Shown: in pieces, positions 50,747-59,823 of the stretch
Layout: each line of letters begins with the position of its first letter
Numbering within the stretch: the first letter of the stretch is position 1
Source: Roseovarius aestuarii
GTDB taxonomy: Bacteria > Pseudomonadota > Alphaproteobacteria > Rhodobacterales > Rhodobacteraceae
Assembly: GCA_027214255.1 (NCBI GenBank)
Contig: JAPWHL010000008.1
Span: forward strand, 62,001-126,000
Length of the DNA stretch: 64,000 bases
Reading direction: 5' to 3'
Translations under genes and position numbers: made by a program
Notes under the pieces: generated by a model
Seen by the model: only the letters and a program-made list of their open reading frames with translations
The model's database searches: none
What the model was told of the DNA's origin: nothing

Positions 50747-51171
50747 GGCGCAAGACAACCAAGGCACAGCGCCCCCAGGAACACGAATCTGCGACCCGAG
50801 GCGCGCCCCCTAATCCGCGACACAAGAATAGGCATGCCTCAGCCAAGGCACGTGCAACGGCGCAATTCTGCGCGCACCGAGGGAACCTGCACCTTCTGGT
50901 GTTTCCATGCAGCTTTCACCCAACAAATTCCAGATTTCAAGCGAGCCCAACGCTGGAACGTACGGCGGTACGATTCAGCCAATTTCCCCAATCGCCGCTG
51001 GTTTCGGCATGGTTTCATGGGTTTTTATATTTCTTGACATCTTTCTATATAACGCGTTTATATTTCAACAGTTGGAATTATAGGGGCCGGTGCAAACGCA
51101 ACTGCCTGAACATCAGACAGCCTTAGAACGTTGCCCATGCGGTCATGAACTCAACAGGGAGTAGAAGCCAA
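50747..51171. other. Intergenic region between soxT copy 2 and the second ABC operon
   Basis: A 425-base spacer. The first 280 bases show nothing coding or structured that can be supported; from about 51010 the sequence becomes AT-rich and holds the promoter at 51034-51062, followed by a leader of about 100 bases with GGGAG before the ATG. Confidence 0.6.
51034..51062 (+). promoter_or_regulatory. Sigma-70-type promoter of the second ABC operon
   Basis: A consensus -35 TTGACA (51034-51039), 17-base spacer and -10-like TTTATA (51057-51062), or TTATAT with 18 bases. The predicted start is about 51069, giving a leader of around 100 bases to the binding-protein gene at 51172. Confidence 0.65.
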
Positions 51172-52752
51172 ATGAAACCAACAGTGATCAAAGACAAAAA
51201 AAACGGCCTCAACCGTCGCGAACTTATGAAAACCGCAGGCGGCGCTGCATTCGGTCTGGCCGCATCCGGCCTCATTCTGCCCCGCGCAGCACATGCAGCG
51301 GTCAAAGGCGGTCATCTGCGCGTTGGCCTGTCCCAAGGGACAACGTCGGACAGCGTTGTGCCCGGCTCGTACGATCAGGGCTTCCTTATTCTTATGTCCT
51401 ATACAATGCACGGCAAAATGACCGTCGTCGGATCTGACAATCAGCTGCACGGCGACCTTGCCGAAAGCTGGGAAGGATCCGATGGCGCCAAAGTTTGGAC
51501 ATTCAAACTGCGTGATGCAGAGTTCCACAATGGCAAAAAAGTGCAGGCCAAGGACGTCATCGCCTCATTGAATTTCCACCGCGGCGAAGACTCCACTTCG
51601 GCGGCGAAACCGATCGTTGCGAACATCAAAGACATCAAGGCTGATGGCACCGACACCGTGATCTTTACGCTGAACACTGGTGACGCGGATTTCCCCTATA
51701 TCCTGAATGATTACCAACTGTGCATCGGCATGGCCGGTGACGATGGCAAGATAGACTGGACCGATGACGGTAGCCGCGCGGGCCCATACAAGCTGGCCAA
51801 GTTTCAGCCCGGTATCAAGGCAACCTACGAGCGCGCCGAGAACCATTGGAACAGCGAAACCGGCCATCTGGATTCCTGTGATGTCTTTGTCATCAGTGAC
51901 ACCAATGCCCGTCAGAACGCAATCCTGACCGGCGAAGTGGACGTGATTGATAACCCGGACGTGCGCACCATGGACATGTTGGCGATGAAGCCAAACATCA
52001 CGGTCGAAGAAGCCCCCGGTTTCCGGTTTTATGGCTTTACCATGTTTGTCGACACGGCCCCTTACGACAACAACGACCTGCGTTTGGCACTGAAGTATGG
52101 CGTGGACCGCGAAGCGATGCTGGATGTTGCGCTGTTGGGCCATGGCGTTGTCGGCAATGACAACCCGATCACCCCATCCTATCGCTATCACAACAAAGAG
52201 CTAGAGCAACGCACCTACGACCCAGACCGTGCCAAGCACCACCTGAAAAAAGCCGGCTTTGACTCTATTGATCTGGACCTGTCGACATCAACTGCGGCCT
52301 TTGGCACAGCAGTGGACGCCGCGATCATGTACAAATCCAACCTCGAAGCCGCCAACATCAATCTGAACGTCATCAACGAGGCGGCAGATAGCTATTGGTC
52401 CAACGTCTGGTTGAAAAAGCCGTTCATCACGACCGACTGGAGCGGACGTGCAACCGAGGATCTGATGTTCTCGGTCATGTTCAAGGATGACGCTCCGTGG
52501 AACGACACGCATTGGGGGCATGACCGCTTCCAGAAACTGCTGTTGGATGCGCGTGCCGAGTTGAACGAAGAATTGCGCGCGGAAATGTACGGTGAAATGC
52601 AGACAATCCTGACCAACGAAGGTGGTCTGGTTGCGCCGGTCATTCCAAACAACATCTGGGCCTTTGACAACAAAGTCGCCCACGCCCCTGAAATGTCCAC
52701 CACAGCGCAGCTTGATGGGTATCACTTCATCTCGCGCTGGTGGATCGCCTAA
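51172..52752 (+). CDS. Peptide-type ABC substrate-binding protein, Tat-exported
   Basis: A 526-aa SBP family 5 protein. The N-terminus has a Tat motif (LNRRELMKTAGG, then ASGLILPRAAHA), followed by LRVGLSQGTTSDSV, LRDAEFHNGKKVQAKDVIAS and LRLALKYGVDREAML typical of the family. It shares the operon with permeases, a double ATPase and a GMC oxidoreductase. The ligand is unknown and may be an amine or sugar derivative rather than a peptide. The ATG at 51172 is preceded by GGGAG; an ATG at 51145 is in frame but precedes the ribosome site. Confidence 0.88.
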   Translation: MKPTVIKDKKNGLNRRELMKTAGGAAFGLAASGLILPRAAHAAVKGGHLRVGLSQGTTSDSVVPGSYDQGFLILMSYTMHGKMTVVGSDNQLHGDLAESWEGSDGAKVWTFKLRDAEFHNGKKVQAKDVIASLNFHRGEDSTSAAKPIVANIKDIKADGTDTVIFTLNTGDADFPYILNDYQLCIGMAGDDGKIDWTDDGSRAGPYKLAKFQPGIKATYERAENHWNSETGHLDSCDVFVISDTNARQNAILTGEVDVIDNPDVRTMDMLAMKPNITVEEAPGFRFYGFTMFVDTAPYDNNDLRLALKYGVDREAMLDVALLGHGVVGNDNPITPSYRYHNKELEQRTYDPDRAKHHLKKAGFDSIDLDLSTSTAAFGTAVDAAIMYKSNLEAANINLNVINEAADSYWSNVWLKKPFITTDWSGRATEDLMFSVMFKDDAPWNDTHWGHDRFQKLLLDARAELNEELRAEMYGEMQTILTNEGGLVAPVIPNNIWAFDNKVAHAPEMSTTAQLDGYHFISRWWIA

Positions 52753-52788
52753 GCCAACGGTGTCCGCTTCCATGAGGACGTATAGCAC

Positions 52789-53847
52789 GTGAGAAACTCA
52801 CTTATATTCTCGGTCGCACGGCTTATTGCCGTGCGACTGATCTTTGGCTGTTTGGCATTGTTCCTCGTTTCAATGCTGATCTTTATGGCCATTGAACTTT
52901 TGCCCGGTGACTTTGCCGAGGCCGTTCTTGGCCGGTCTGCGACCCCCGAAACAGTCGATGCGTTGCGTCGGCAGATGGGTTTGGATCAACCTGCAATCGT
53001 TCGATACTTCTCATGGATCGGCGGGGCCATTCAGGGTGATTTTGGCGTGTCCATGTCAGGGTTTGGCAGTGACACGCGACAAGTTGCCGACATGATCGGC
53101 CCCAGACTGTTCAACACCGTATTTCTGGCAATCATGGCCGCAATCTGTGCGGTTCCCGTGGCGTTATCGATGGGCGTCTTGACGGCGCTTTGGCGCAATT
53201 CGGTGTTTGATCGGGTGGCCAGTGTCGCGACACTGATCGCGATCTCTTTGCCTGAGTTCTTTGTCGCCTATCTGCTAAGCTATTTCATCATATCCAAAGA
53301 TATGTTCGCCCAGTCCCAAATGGGATTGCTATTGCCAGACTTCGTGTCCCAAGGGTTCGGGTGGTTGCTGCAGTTGGTGCCAAGTTTCCCCACACTGGCC
53401 ATCATTGACGATGCGCCTTTTTGGGAACAGGTCTGGCGGCTCTCATTGCCTGCCATCACGCTGACGTTGGTGAGTGTCGCGCATATGATGCGTATGACAC
53501 GCGCCGTTCTGATATCATTGCTGTCCAGCCCCTATATCGAAATGGCCCGCCTCAAGGGATTGTCACCGATGCGCGTCATCCTTCATCACGCGCTGCGCAA
53601 CGCTTGGGCCCCGATTGCAACGGTCGTGGCCTTTAACCTGGCCTATCTGATCGCGGGCGTGGTTGTGGTCGAAGTTGTCTTTGTCTACCCCGGCATCGGG
53701 CAATTGATGGTGGATGCGGTCAAGACACGCGACATCCCGGTCGTACAGGCCTGCGCGCTGATTTTTGCCGCGGCCTATATCGTTCTCAATCTCATCGCCG
53801 ATCTGGTTGCCATCATCAGCAACCCGCGGCTGTTGTATCCCCGTTAA
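52789..53847 (+). CDS. Peptide-type ABC permease, DppB-like (second system)
   Basis: A 352-aa permease with about six helices, DppB features (RLIAVRLIFGCLALFLVSMLI; ELLPGDFAEAVLG; EMARLKGLSPMRVI coupling loop). The start codon is GTG at 52789 with GAGGA about ten bases upstream. It is slightly longer than copy 1 because of a larger periplasmic loop after residue 160 (FISKDMF... to LVPSFPTL region). Confidence 0.9.
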   Translation: MRNSLIFSVARLIAVRLIFGCLALFLVSMLIFMAIELLPGDFAEAVLGRSATPETVDALRRQMGLDQPAIVRYFSWIGGAIQGDFGVSMSGFGSDTRQVADMIGPRLFNTVFLAIMAAICAVPVALSMGVLTALWRNSVFDRVASVATLIAISLPEFFVAYLLSYFIISKDMFAQSQMGLLLPDFVSQGFGWLLQLVPSFPTLAIIDDAPFWEQVWRLSLPAITLTLVSVAHMMRMTRAVLISLLSSPYIEMARLKGLSPMRVILHHALRNAWAPIATVVAFNLAYLIAGVVVVEVVFVYPGIGQLMVDAVKTRDIPVVQACALIFAAAYIVLNLIADLVAIISNPRLLYPR

Positions 53848-53862
53848 GGCAGTCCAGATAGC

Positions 53863-54732
53863 ATGACAGACACTCAGGCCCCTCAAAGACAAACCCGGAT
53901 GCAACGACGCTTGCGCACGGCGGCCAGCGTTCCAGTCACGGCATGGATCGGCTTTGTCGTAATTGCCATTTATTTGTTCGCGGCCATTTTTGCCCCCCTG
54001 CTTGCCCCTTATGGCGAGGCCGAGCTGGTCGGACGCCCTTTTCAGCCATGGGGCGATGAATTCCGGCTGGGTACGGATCAATTGGGGCGCGATCTTCTCA
54101 GTCGCCTGATATACGGTGCCCGCAACACCATCGGGATCGCCGCCCTGACAACGATGTTATCGTTCTTTATCGGTGTGTCGCTGGGGCTGCTGGCGGTGGT
54201 GCGCGGTGGCCTGTTCGATCACATCCTGTCGCGCGCCAGCGATGTTTTGATGTCCATCCCGCAACTTATCTTTGCTTTGCTTTTGTTGTCGGCCTTTGGC
54301 GCGACAGCCGTGAACCTTATCCTTATCCTTGCCATCATCGATTCAACGCGGGTCTTTCGCCTTGCGCGCGCCACGGCCATCAGCGTGGTTGCGATGGATT
54401 ACTACGAAGCCGCCCGCATTCGCGGCGAAGGCGTTGTGTGGATGATGCGCCGCGAAATCCTGCCCAACATCTTGCCGCCGCTGATCGCCGAAGTAGGCCT
54501 GCGGTTCTGCTTTGTGTTTCTTGCTATATCCGGGCTGTCTTTTCTGGGTGTCGGCATTCAACCGCCAACCGCCGACTGGGGTTCTATGGTGCGTGAAAGC
54601 GCAACATTGATTTCTTACGGTAACATCATGCCACTGCTGCCTGCCGCGGCGATTGCCATCCTGACAATCGCGGTCAACTTTGTCGCAGACTGGTTTCTGA
54701 ACCAAACAAGTGGACTGCGCGATGCCAAGTAA
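53863..54732 (+). CDS. Peptide-type ABC permease, DppC-like (second system)
   Basis: A 289-aa permease with a basic N-terminal tail, DppC motifs LGTDQLGRDLLSRLIYGARNT and EGVVWMMRREILPNILPP, and about six helices. It starts 15 bases after the DppB gene; its end overlaps the ATPase start by 11 bases. Confidence 0.92.
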   Translation: MTDTQAPQRQTRMQRRLRTAASVPVTAWIGFVVIAIYLFAAIFAPLLAPYGEAELVGRPFQPWGDEFRLGTDQLGRDLLSRLIYGARNTIGIAALTTMLSFFIGVSLGLLAVVRGGLFDHILSRASDVLMSIPQLIFALLLLSAFGATAVNLILILAIIDSTRVFRLARATAISVVAMDYYEAARIRGEGVVWMMRREILPNILPPLIAEVGLRFCFVFLAISGLSFLGVGIQPPTADWGSMVRESATLISYGNIMPLLPAAAIAILTIAVNFVADWFLNQTSGLRDAK

Positions 54733-56356
54733 CGCCCCCTCTCCCCATCACACCGGTGACGACCGGTTGCTCGAAATTCGTGACCTCAAAATCGAAGGCC
54801 AAACCGATGGCATTTGGCAACCGATCATCCACGGCATTGATCTGGACCTGAACCGGGGCGAAATCCTTGGCCTGATCGGCGAATCCGGCGCCGGAAAATC
54901 AACCGTTGGCTTGGCTGCAATGGGGTATGTCAAACCCGGGATGCGCTTTACCGGCGGAAGCGTCAATTTCGACGGACGTGATTTGCTGTCGATGCCCGAC
55001 AAGGACCAACGCCGCTACCGGGGTAAGCGGATCGCCTATGTCGCACAAAGCGGCCAAGCTTCGTTCAACCCCGGGTATCGGCTCATTGAACAAACCGTCG
55101 AGGCAGCATTGGTGCATTCGGTCCTGCCGCGCGATCAGGCCATTGCACGCGCTATCGACCTTTACGGCAAGCTGAGCCTGCCCGAACCGGAAATCATCGG
55201 CTTTCGCTATCCCCATCAGGTGTCGGGAGGTCAACTCCAGCGCGCGATGACAGCGATGGCGATGGAATGTCAGCCCGACTTGATCGTGTTCGACGAACCC
55301 ACGACCGCGTTGGATGTGACCACGCAGGTCAATGTTCTGGCCTCGATCCGGGACATCGTACAGGAATTCAACACCGCCGCGATCTACATCACCCATGACC
55401 TTGCCGTGGTCGCCCAGTTGGCCGACCGTATCAAGGTGCTGCGCTATGGCCGCGAAGTTGAAGATGCCGAAACTCAACGCATGCTGAGCGATCCGCAAGA
55501 GGACTATACCAAGTCTCTATGGGCGGTACGCAACATTACCAGAACTGAGCGCAGCAGCGATGACATCCAGCTATCGGTCAAGAATGTCAGCGCCAGCTAT
55601 GGAAAAACGGTCAAAGTCCTCAAAGACATCGACATCGACATCCCTAAGGGCCGCACCGTTGCCGTTGTCGGCGAATCCGGGTCCGGTAAATCCACGCTGG
55701 CCCGCTCGATCATAGGGCTGCTGCCGCCTGACAACGGCGAGGTATTATTTCAGGGTGACGCCCTGCCACCCAGCATCGGTGCGCGCTCAAAGGATCTCTT
55801 GCGCCGTATTCAGTTGATCTATCAATCCCCCGACACGGCATTGAACCCGCGCCAATCGGTGGGCGAGGCCATTGGCCGCCCGTTGGAATTCTATCTGGGC
55901 CTCAAGGGGCGCGCCCGCGAGGCACGTGTGGCCGAGTTATTGAACCTGATCGAACTCGACGAGAGTTTTGCCTATCGTCTACCCGGCGAGCTGTCAGGTG
56001 GGCAGAAACAACGTATCTGCATCGCACGCGCGCTGGCTGCGAACCCCGACCTGATCATATGCGACGAGGTCACATCTGCGCTGGACCAGATCGTGCAGGA
56101 GGAAATCCTGAACCTTCTGATCCGATTGCAGGAAGAGTTGGGAATAACCTATGTTTTCATCACGCACGACATTGCCGTGGTTCGCGCGATTGCGGACGAG
56201 GTGATCGTGATGCAAATGGGCAAAGTCGTGGAAAAGGGCAGCCGTAGTGCCGTTTTGGACAATCCCCAATCGCCCTACACGCAATTGCTGTTGTCCGCCG
56301 TGCCCAAAATGGACCCCGGTTGGCTGGATCAGGTTCTGGCAGAACGTAGCAAATAG
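54722..56356 (+). CDS. Fused double ATPase of peptide-type ABC transporter (second system)
   Basis: A 544-aa fusion of two ABC ATPases. Domain 1: GESGAGKST, VSGGQLQR, LIVFDEPTTALD. Domain 2: GESGSGKST, LSGGQKQR, LIICDEVTSALD, where Val replaces the usual Pro after Glu. C-terminal oligopeptide tail SPYTQLLLSAVPK. The ATG at 54722 is used; a GTG at 54710 lies further inside the previous gene. Confidence 0.92.
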   Translation: MPSNAPSPHHTGDDRLLEIRDLKIEGQTDGIWQPIIHGIDLDLNRGEILGLIGESGAGKSTVGLAAMGYVKPGMRFTGGSVNFDGRDLLSMPDKDQRRYRGKRIAYVAQSGQASFNPGYRLIEQTVEAALVHSVLPRDQAIARAIDLYGKLSLPEPEIIGFRYPHQVSGGQLQRAMTAMAMECQPDLIVFDEPTTALDVTTQVNVLASIRDIVQEFNTAAIYITHDLAVVAQLADRIKVLRYGREVEDAETQRMLSDPQEDYTKSLWAVRNITRTERSSDDIQLSVKNVSASYGKTVKVLKDIDIDIPKGRTVAVVGESGSGKSTLARSIIGLLPPDNGEVLFQGDALPPSIGARSKDLLRRIQLIYQSPDTALNPRQSVGEAIGRPLEFYLGLKGRAREARVAELLNLIELDESFAYRLPGELSGGQKQRICIARALAANPDLIICDEVTSALDQIVQEEILNLLIRLQEELGITYVFITHDIAVVRAIADEVIVMQMGKVVEKGSRSAVLDNPQSPYTQLLLSAVPKMDPGWLDQVLAERSK

Positions 56357-56386
56357 CGCGGATCATTTCATAAGTGATGCACAGGC

Positions 56387-57988
56387 ATGACCACCGAGTT
56401 TGACTATATCATCGCCGGAGGAGGGTCCGCCGGCTGTGTCTTGGCCGCGCGCCTGTGTGAAAACCCTGACCTTCGGGTGTTACTGGTCGAGGCTGGCGGC
56501 AAAGGCGGCGGGTTGCGTTCGCGCATGCCTGCGGCCATCGGGATGCTCCCCGGAACAAAACGCTATGACTGGCAGTATCTGTCCCAACCGCAACCGGGCC
56601 TGAACGGCCGCCAGATCAAATATCCGCGCGGCAAGGGGTTGGGCGGGTCATCCTTGATCAATGGCATGATTTACATGCGCGGCAGCCCGCGCGATTTTGA
56701 TCGCTGGGCCGAGAACGGGCTGCACGGATGGTCCTATGACGATGTGCTGCCCTATTTCCGGCGCGCCGCCGCTGCCCCGCATCGCTCAAATCAGAAATAC
56801 CATTCTGACCTGGGCGCAATCCGCCTTTCACCCGCGCAATCCCCCGATCCGTTAAGCCGGCTGTTCGTGGACGCCTGTCGCGCGTCCAGTGTCGGGCACG
56901 CTGTCGATTTTAACGGTGCGCGACCAGCGGGCGGTGGTTTCATGGATTTCACGATCAGCAACGGCACACGGCAAGATGCCTACGCCAGCTACCTGCCCAA
57001 ACGCCCGGCGGGCCTGACCATCCTAACGGGCACCCGCGTTCTAAAGGTACTGTTGGAAAAACGCCGCGCAACCGGTCTGCTTACAACGCGCGGCGCGTTT
57101 CATGCCCGCCGCGAAGTCATCCTGTCTCTGGGCGCGTTTGAAACGCCAAAAATGCTGATGCTTTCAGGCATTGGCCCTGCCACACATCTGAATGCGCAGG
57201 GCATTGAGGTGGTTCGGAATTTGCCCGGAGTCGGCCAATCCCTGCTGGATCACCCGAATGTCCCGATGCAATTTTCCCTGCTTGACCCCAACCTGAGCAC
57301 TGCGCGTTACCAACGCTTGGACCGTGCAATGTGGGCCGGGCTGCGTTGGTTGCTGACGCGTCAAGGGCCCGGGGCATCAGCGCCATGGTCAGCCGTGATG
57401 TTTCATGCCCAAGCTGATCGCGACCTGCCCGAGCTTGAAGTATTCTTTAGCGCTGCCGCCTATGCGCCTGCAACGGGCGCTGGCAGCTCAATCATCACGA
57501 ACGGCCACAGCGTCACACCCGGATTTCAATTCGATATCAATCTGATGCGCCCCCGCAGCCATGGGAGCGTATCCTTGCAATCCAATGATCCGTTTGCTCC
57601 GCCGGTGATTGATCCCGCGTATTTTTCAAACGTCGACGATTGTGACGCCCTGATTTCGGGCATTCGGTTTCTACGCGGTTTTGTGGCCGAGCAAACAATG
57701 CGCACTGTTGCAGGCCCCGAACAGTTTCCCGGCGCGCATATCACCTCAAACTCAGATCTGCGCGAGGCAATCCGGACCCGCGCCACGACAGGGCATCACC
57801 CCGCCTGCACCGCACGCATGGGCGCACCCGAAGATCCGATGGCGGTGTTGGATGGGCAATTCCGCGTGCGCGGCATCGACGCCTTACGTGTGGTCGATGC
57901 CTCGGCCATGCCGGATATGATCACCGGCAACATCCACGCGACAGTAACCATGATGGCCGAACGCGCCGCCGATGCCCTCCGATCCTAG
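56387..57988 (+). CDS. GMC-family FAD oxidoreductase (choline/alcohol dehydrogenase-like)
   Basis: A 533-aa flavoenzyme: FAD motif IIAGGGSAGCVLAARL near the N-terminus, GMC signature 1 (RGKGLGGSSLINGMIYMRG), signature 2 (GAFETPKMLMLSGIGP), and the C-terminal active-site region with His in TTGHHPACTARMG and NIHATVTMMAE. It oxidises an alcohol to an aldehyde, with choline or polyols as typical substrates. It follows the ABC operon by 30 bases and is probably cotranscribed, so the imported compound may be its substrate. Its stop overlaps the converging oxidase gene by four bases. Confidence 0.88.
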   Translation: MTTEFDYIIAGGGSAGCVLAARLCENPDLRVLLVEAGGKGGGLRSRMPAAIGMLPGTKRYDWQYLSQPQPGLNGRQIKYPRGKGLGGSSLINGMIYMRGSPRDFDRWAENGLHGWSYDDVLPYFRRAAAAPHRSNQKYHSDLGAIRLSPAQSPDPLSRLFVDACRASSVGHAVDFNGARPAGGGFMDFTISNGTRQDAYASYLPKRPAGLTILTGTRVLKVLLEKRRATGLLTTRGAFHARREVILSLGAFETPKMLMLSGIGPATHLNAQGIEVVRNLPGVGQSLLDHPNVPMQFSLLDPNLSTARYQRLDRAMWAGLRWLLTRQGPGASAPWSAVMFHAQADRDLPELEVFFSAAAYAPATGAGSSIITNGHSVTPGFQFDINLMRPRSHGSVSLQSNDPFAPPVIDPAYFSNVDDCDALISGIRFLRGFVAEQTMRTVAGPEQFPGAHITSNSDLREAIRTRATTGHHPACTARMGAPEDPMAVLDGQFRVRGIDALRVVDASAMPDMITGNIHATVTMMAERAADALRS

Positions 57989-59187
57989 TGCGCAGCGCAC
58001 TGTTGCTCGGCGAACCCGTCGATCTCGAACCGCGTTTTTTCGCCAGCCTTTAGGCGATCACGGTCAAATCGAAATGCCGCGATATCATGCGGTGTCGCCC
58101 CCAGTTGCAGCATGTCCGCCATCGTCTGGCCAATGACCGACGCGAATTTGAACGCATGCGTCGCCCCCACGGTAGCAACGCAATTGGGATGGCCCGGCAC
58201 CCGATCCAGAATAAAATCCGTGTCCGGCGTGTGGGTCAGAAGACAGGTTTTCGTATAAAGAAGTGGCCCAACTGCCTCGGGCAAATGTCGGCTCAGGAAC
58301 TGGCGCAATTCGTCTTGGTTTGTGAGGTCAGGATCAAAGCTGCGCGTATCTGGGTCCGTCGGGGCAAAGCGATCCTTGGCAATCTTGACCCCTTCCGCGC
58401 CATAAGCCGGGAAACCATAGTAGTTATCGAGGATCATCCAAATCCAGACAGGAAACCGGTCTGGCCGGAATTTTTCCAGATGGGGCGAGGCAAAATAGCT
58501 GACCTGCTCATGCGTGACTTTCAGCGGGACGGATTGCCCAAGATATCCCAGCACGCGATTGGTCCAAGGGCCAGCGGCGATGATCAGCTTCTCGGCCTCA
58601 AACGTCTGCCCGCCTGCCGATATCTCATAGCCGCCATTGATTTGGCGAAGACCGGACACTGGCATGTTATCCCGCAACGTCGCACCGTTTCGGCAGGCAA
58701 GCCTGCGGTGCGCGGCATTCGCCTTGATTGCGCCAACCAGCCCACCATCGGGTTGATAAATGGCATGAATGTCGCCATCGAAGCGGAACTGTGGGAACCG
58801 CTTGGTCACGTCAGCAGCACTCAGTCTTTCAAACGGCACATCGCAGACCTGCATACTTCGGTTGAAGGCATCCTCATTCAGCGTGGTGCGATCGGGCCAA
58901 AAATTCAGCTCGCCGCATTTCACGACCAGCTGTTCTTCGGCATCATCCTCTAATGCCGCCCAGGCACGATAGGCGGCTTGTGCAAATTTGACGTACTCTG
59001 GCGTATGGTACGTGAGGCGAATGATGCGCGAATGATCTTGGGATTCGCCGCGTTCGTGCCCCAACTCAAACTGCTCTAGCCCCAAAACTTCACCCGGCGC
59101 GCGTTTCGATAACCAATAAGCGGCGGCACTGCCCAGACCGCCCAACCCGATGACAGCATAGCCAAAACTTGTTTTCCCCGGCGCCAT
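57985..59187 (-). CDS. Sarcosine oxidase/N-methyltryptophan oxidase (MSOX/SolA) family protein
   Basis: A 400-aa monomeric amine oxidase of the DAO superfamily: FAD motif YAVIGLGGLGSAAAYWL, the histidine region SQDHSRIIRLTYH, and Cys315 in TKTCLLTHTPD, matching the cysteine that binds FAD covalently in monomeric sarcosine oxidase. It oxidises secondary N-methyl amino acids or related amines to imines with H2O2 release. It lies 42 bases behind the Lrp regulator on the same strand and probably forms an operon with it. Confidence 0.87.
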   Translation of the reverse strand: MAPGKTSFGYAVIGLGGLGSAAAYWLSKRAPGEVLGLEQFELGHERGESQDHSRIIRLTYHTPEYVKFAQAAYRAWAALEDDAEEQLVVKCGELNFWPDRTTLNEDAFNRSMQVCDVPFERLSAADVTKRFPQFRFDGDIHAIYQPDGGLVGAIKANAAHRRLACRNGATLRDNMPVSGLRQINGGYEISAGGQTFEAEKLIIAAGPWTNRVLGYLGQSVPLKVTHEQVSYFASPHLEKFRPDRFPVWIWMILDNYYGFPAYGAEGVKIAKDRFAPTDPDTRSFDPDLTNQDELRQFLSRHLPEAVGPLLYTKTCLLTHTPDTDFILDRVPGHPNCVATVGATHAFKFASVIGQTMADMLQLGATPHDIAAFRFDRDRLKAGEKTRFEIDGFAEQQCAAH

Positions 59188-59229
59188 GTGACCCCCACCT
59201 TTTCCAGTTTCGTTAACGAGGCATTGACC

Positions 59230-59685
59230 CTACACCGTGCGCGCAAGTCCAGATTTCACGCGGCGTAATGGGATAGAGGATTCGATTGAGGCAACACCAG
59301 GAATCTTTGTCAACTTGCCCACCAGAAATCGCTCGAATTCAGCCAGACTACTGGTGGCGATGCGCATAAGATAATCACGGTTTCCGGTCATCAGCCAACA
59401 ATCGACAATCTCGGGAAACCCCGCAATTGCCGTCTCGAAAATATCCAGCGCTTCGTCCACTTGCTTGTCCAGTTTCACGGACACAAACACGGAAACGTCA
59501 TAGCCTAATTTGGCCTCATCAATCATCGCGGCATATCCACTGATGATACCAGATTCCTCTAGATTTCGAAGGCGACGCGCCACGGGCGTCTGACTAAGAC
59601 CGACGGCCTCGCTCAGCTTACCCAAGGTCGCGCGACCATCAGATTGCACGATGCGCAAAATGGCTGTGTCGAACGAGTCAATCAT
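59230..59685 (-). CDS. Lrp/AsnC-family transcriptional regulator
   Basis: A 151-aa regulator: N-terminal helix-turn-helix (ATLGKLSEAVGLSQTPVARRLRNLEESG) and C-terminal RAM ligand domain (VDCWLMTGNRDYLMRI). It is divergent from the AceE-like E1 gene (starts 138 bases apart) and upstream of the sarcosine-oxidase-like gene, so it probably controls both. An Lrp regulator next to an AceE-type E1 recalls MdeR-MdeB of Pseudomonas putida. Confidence 0.9.
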   Translation of the reverse strand: MIDSFDTAILRIVQSDGRATLGKLSEAVGLSQTPVARRLRNLEESGIISGYAAMIDEAKLGYDVSVFVSVKLDKQVDEALDIFETAIAGFPEIVDCWLMTGNRDYLMRIATSSLAEFERFLVGKLTKIPGVASIESSIPLRRVKSGLARTV

Positions 59686-59823
59686 AGCTGATAATCACCA
59701 ATATTTTCACACTTCCTTACAACTATCACCATAGCGAGCCACTTTCTCAGACAAAATAGCTAAAACTACCATTTCTTTATAGTTTATCACGAAGAAAACC
59801 TGCTTGAAAAACATCGAGGCACC
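59686..59823. promoter_or_regulatory. AT-rich divergent promoter region, Lrp gene / E1 gene
   Basis: The 138 bases between the two starts are distinctly AT-rich (for example ATTTCTTTATAGTTTATCA around 59771-59789), typical of Lrp-type binding regions. No exact operator is assigned. Confidence 0.4.

Noticed and set aside
50834..51126. Short plus-strand frames in the spacer before the second ABC operon
   Set aside because: They are Arg/Phe/His-rich without a ribosome site or motif, and they overlap the promoter.
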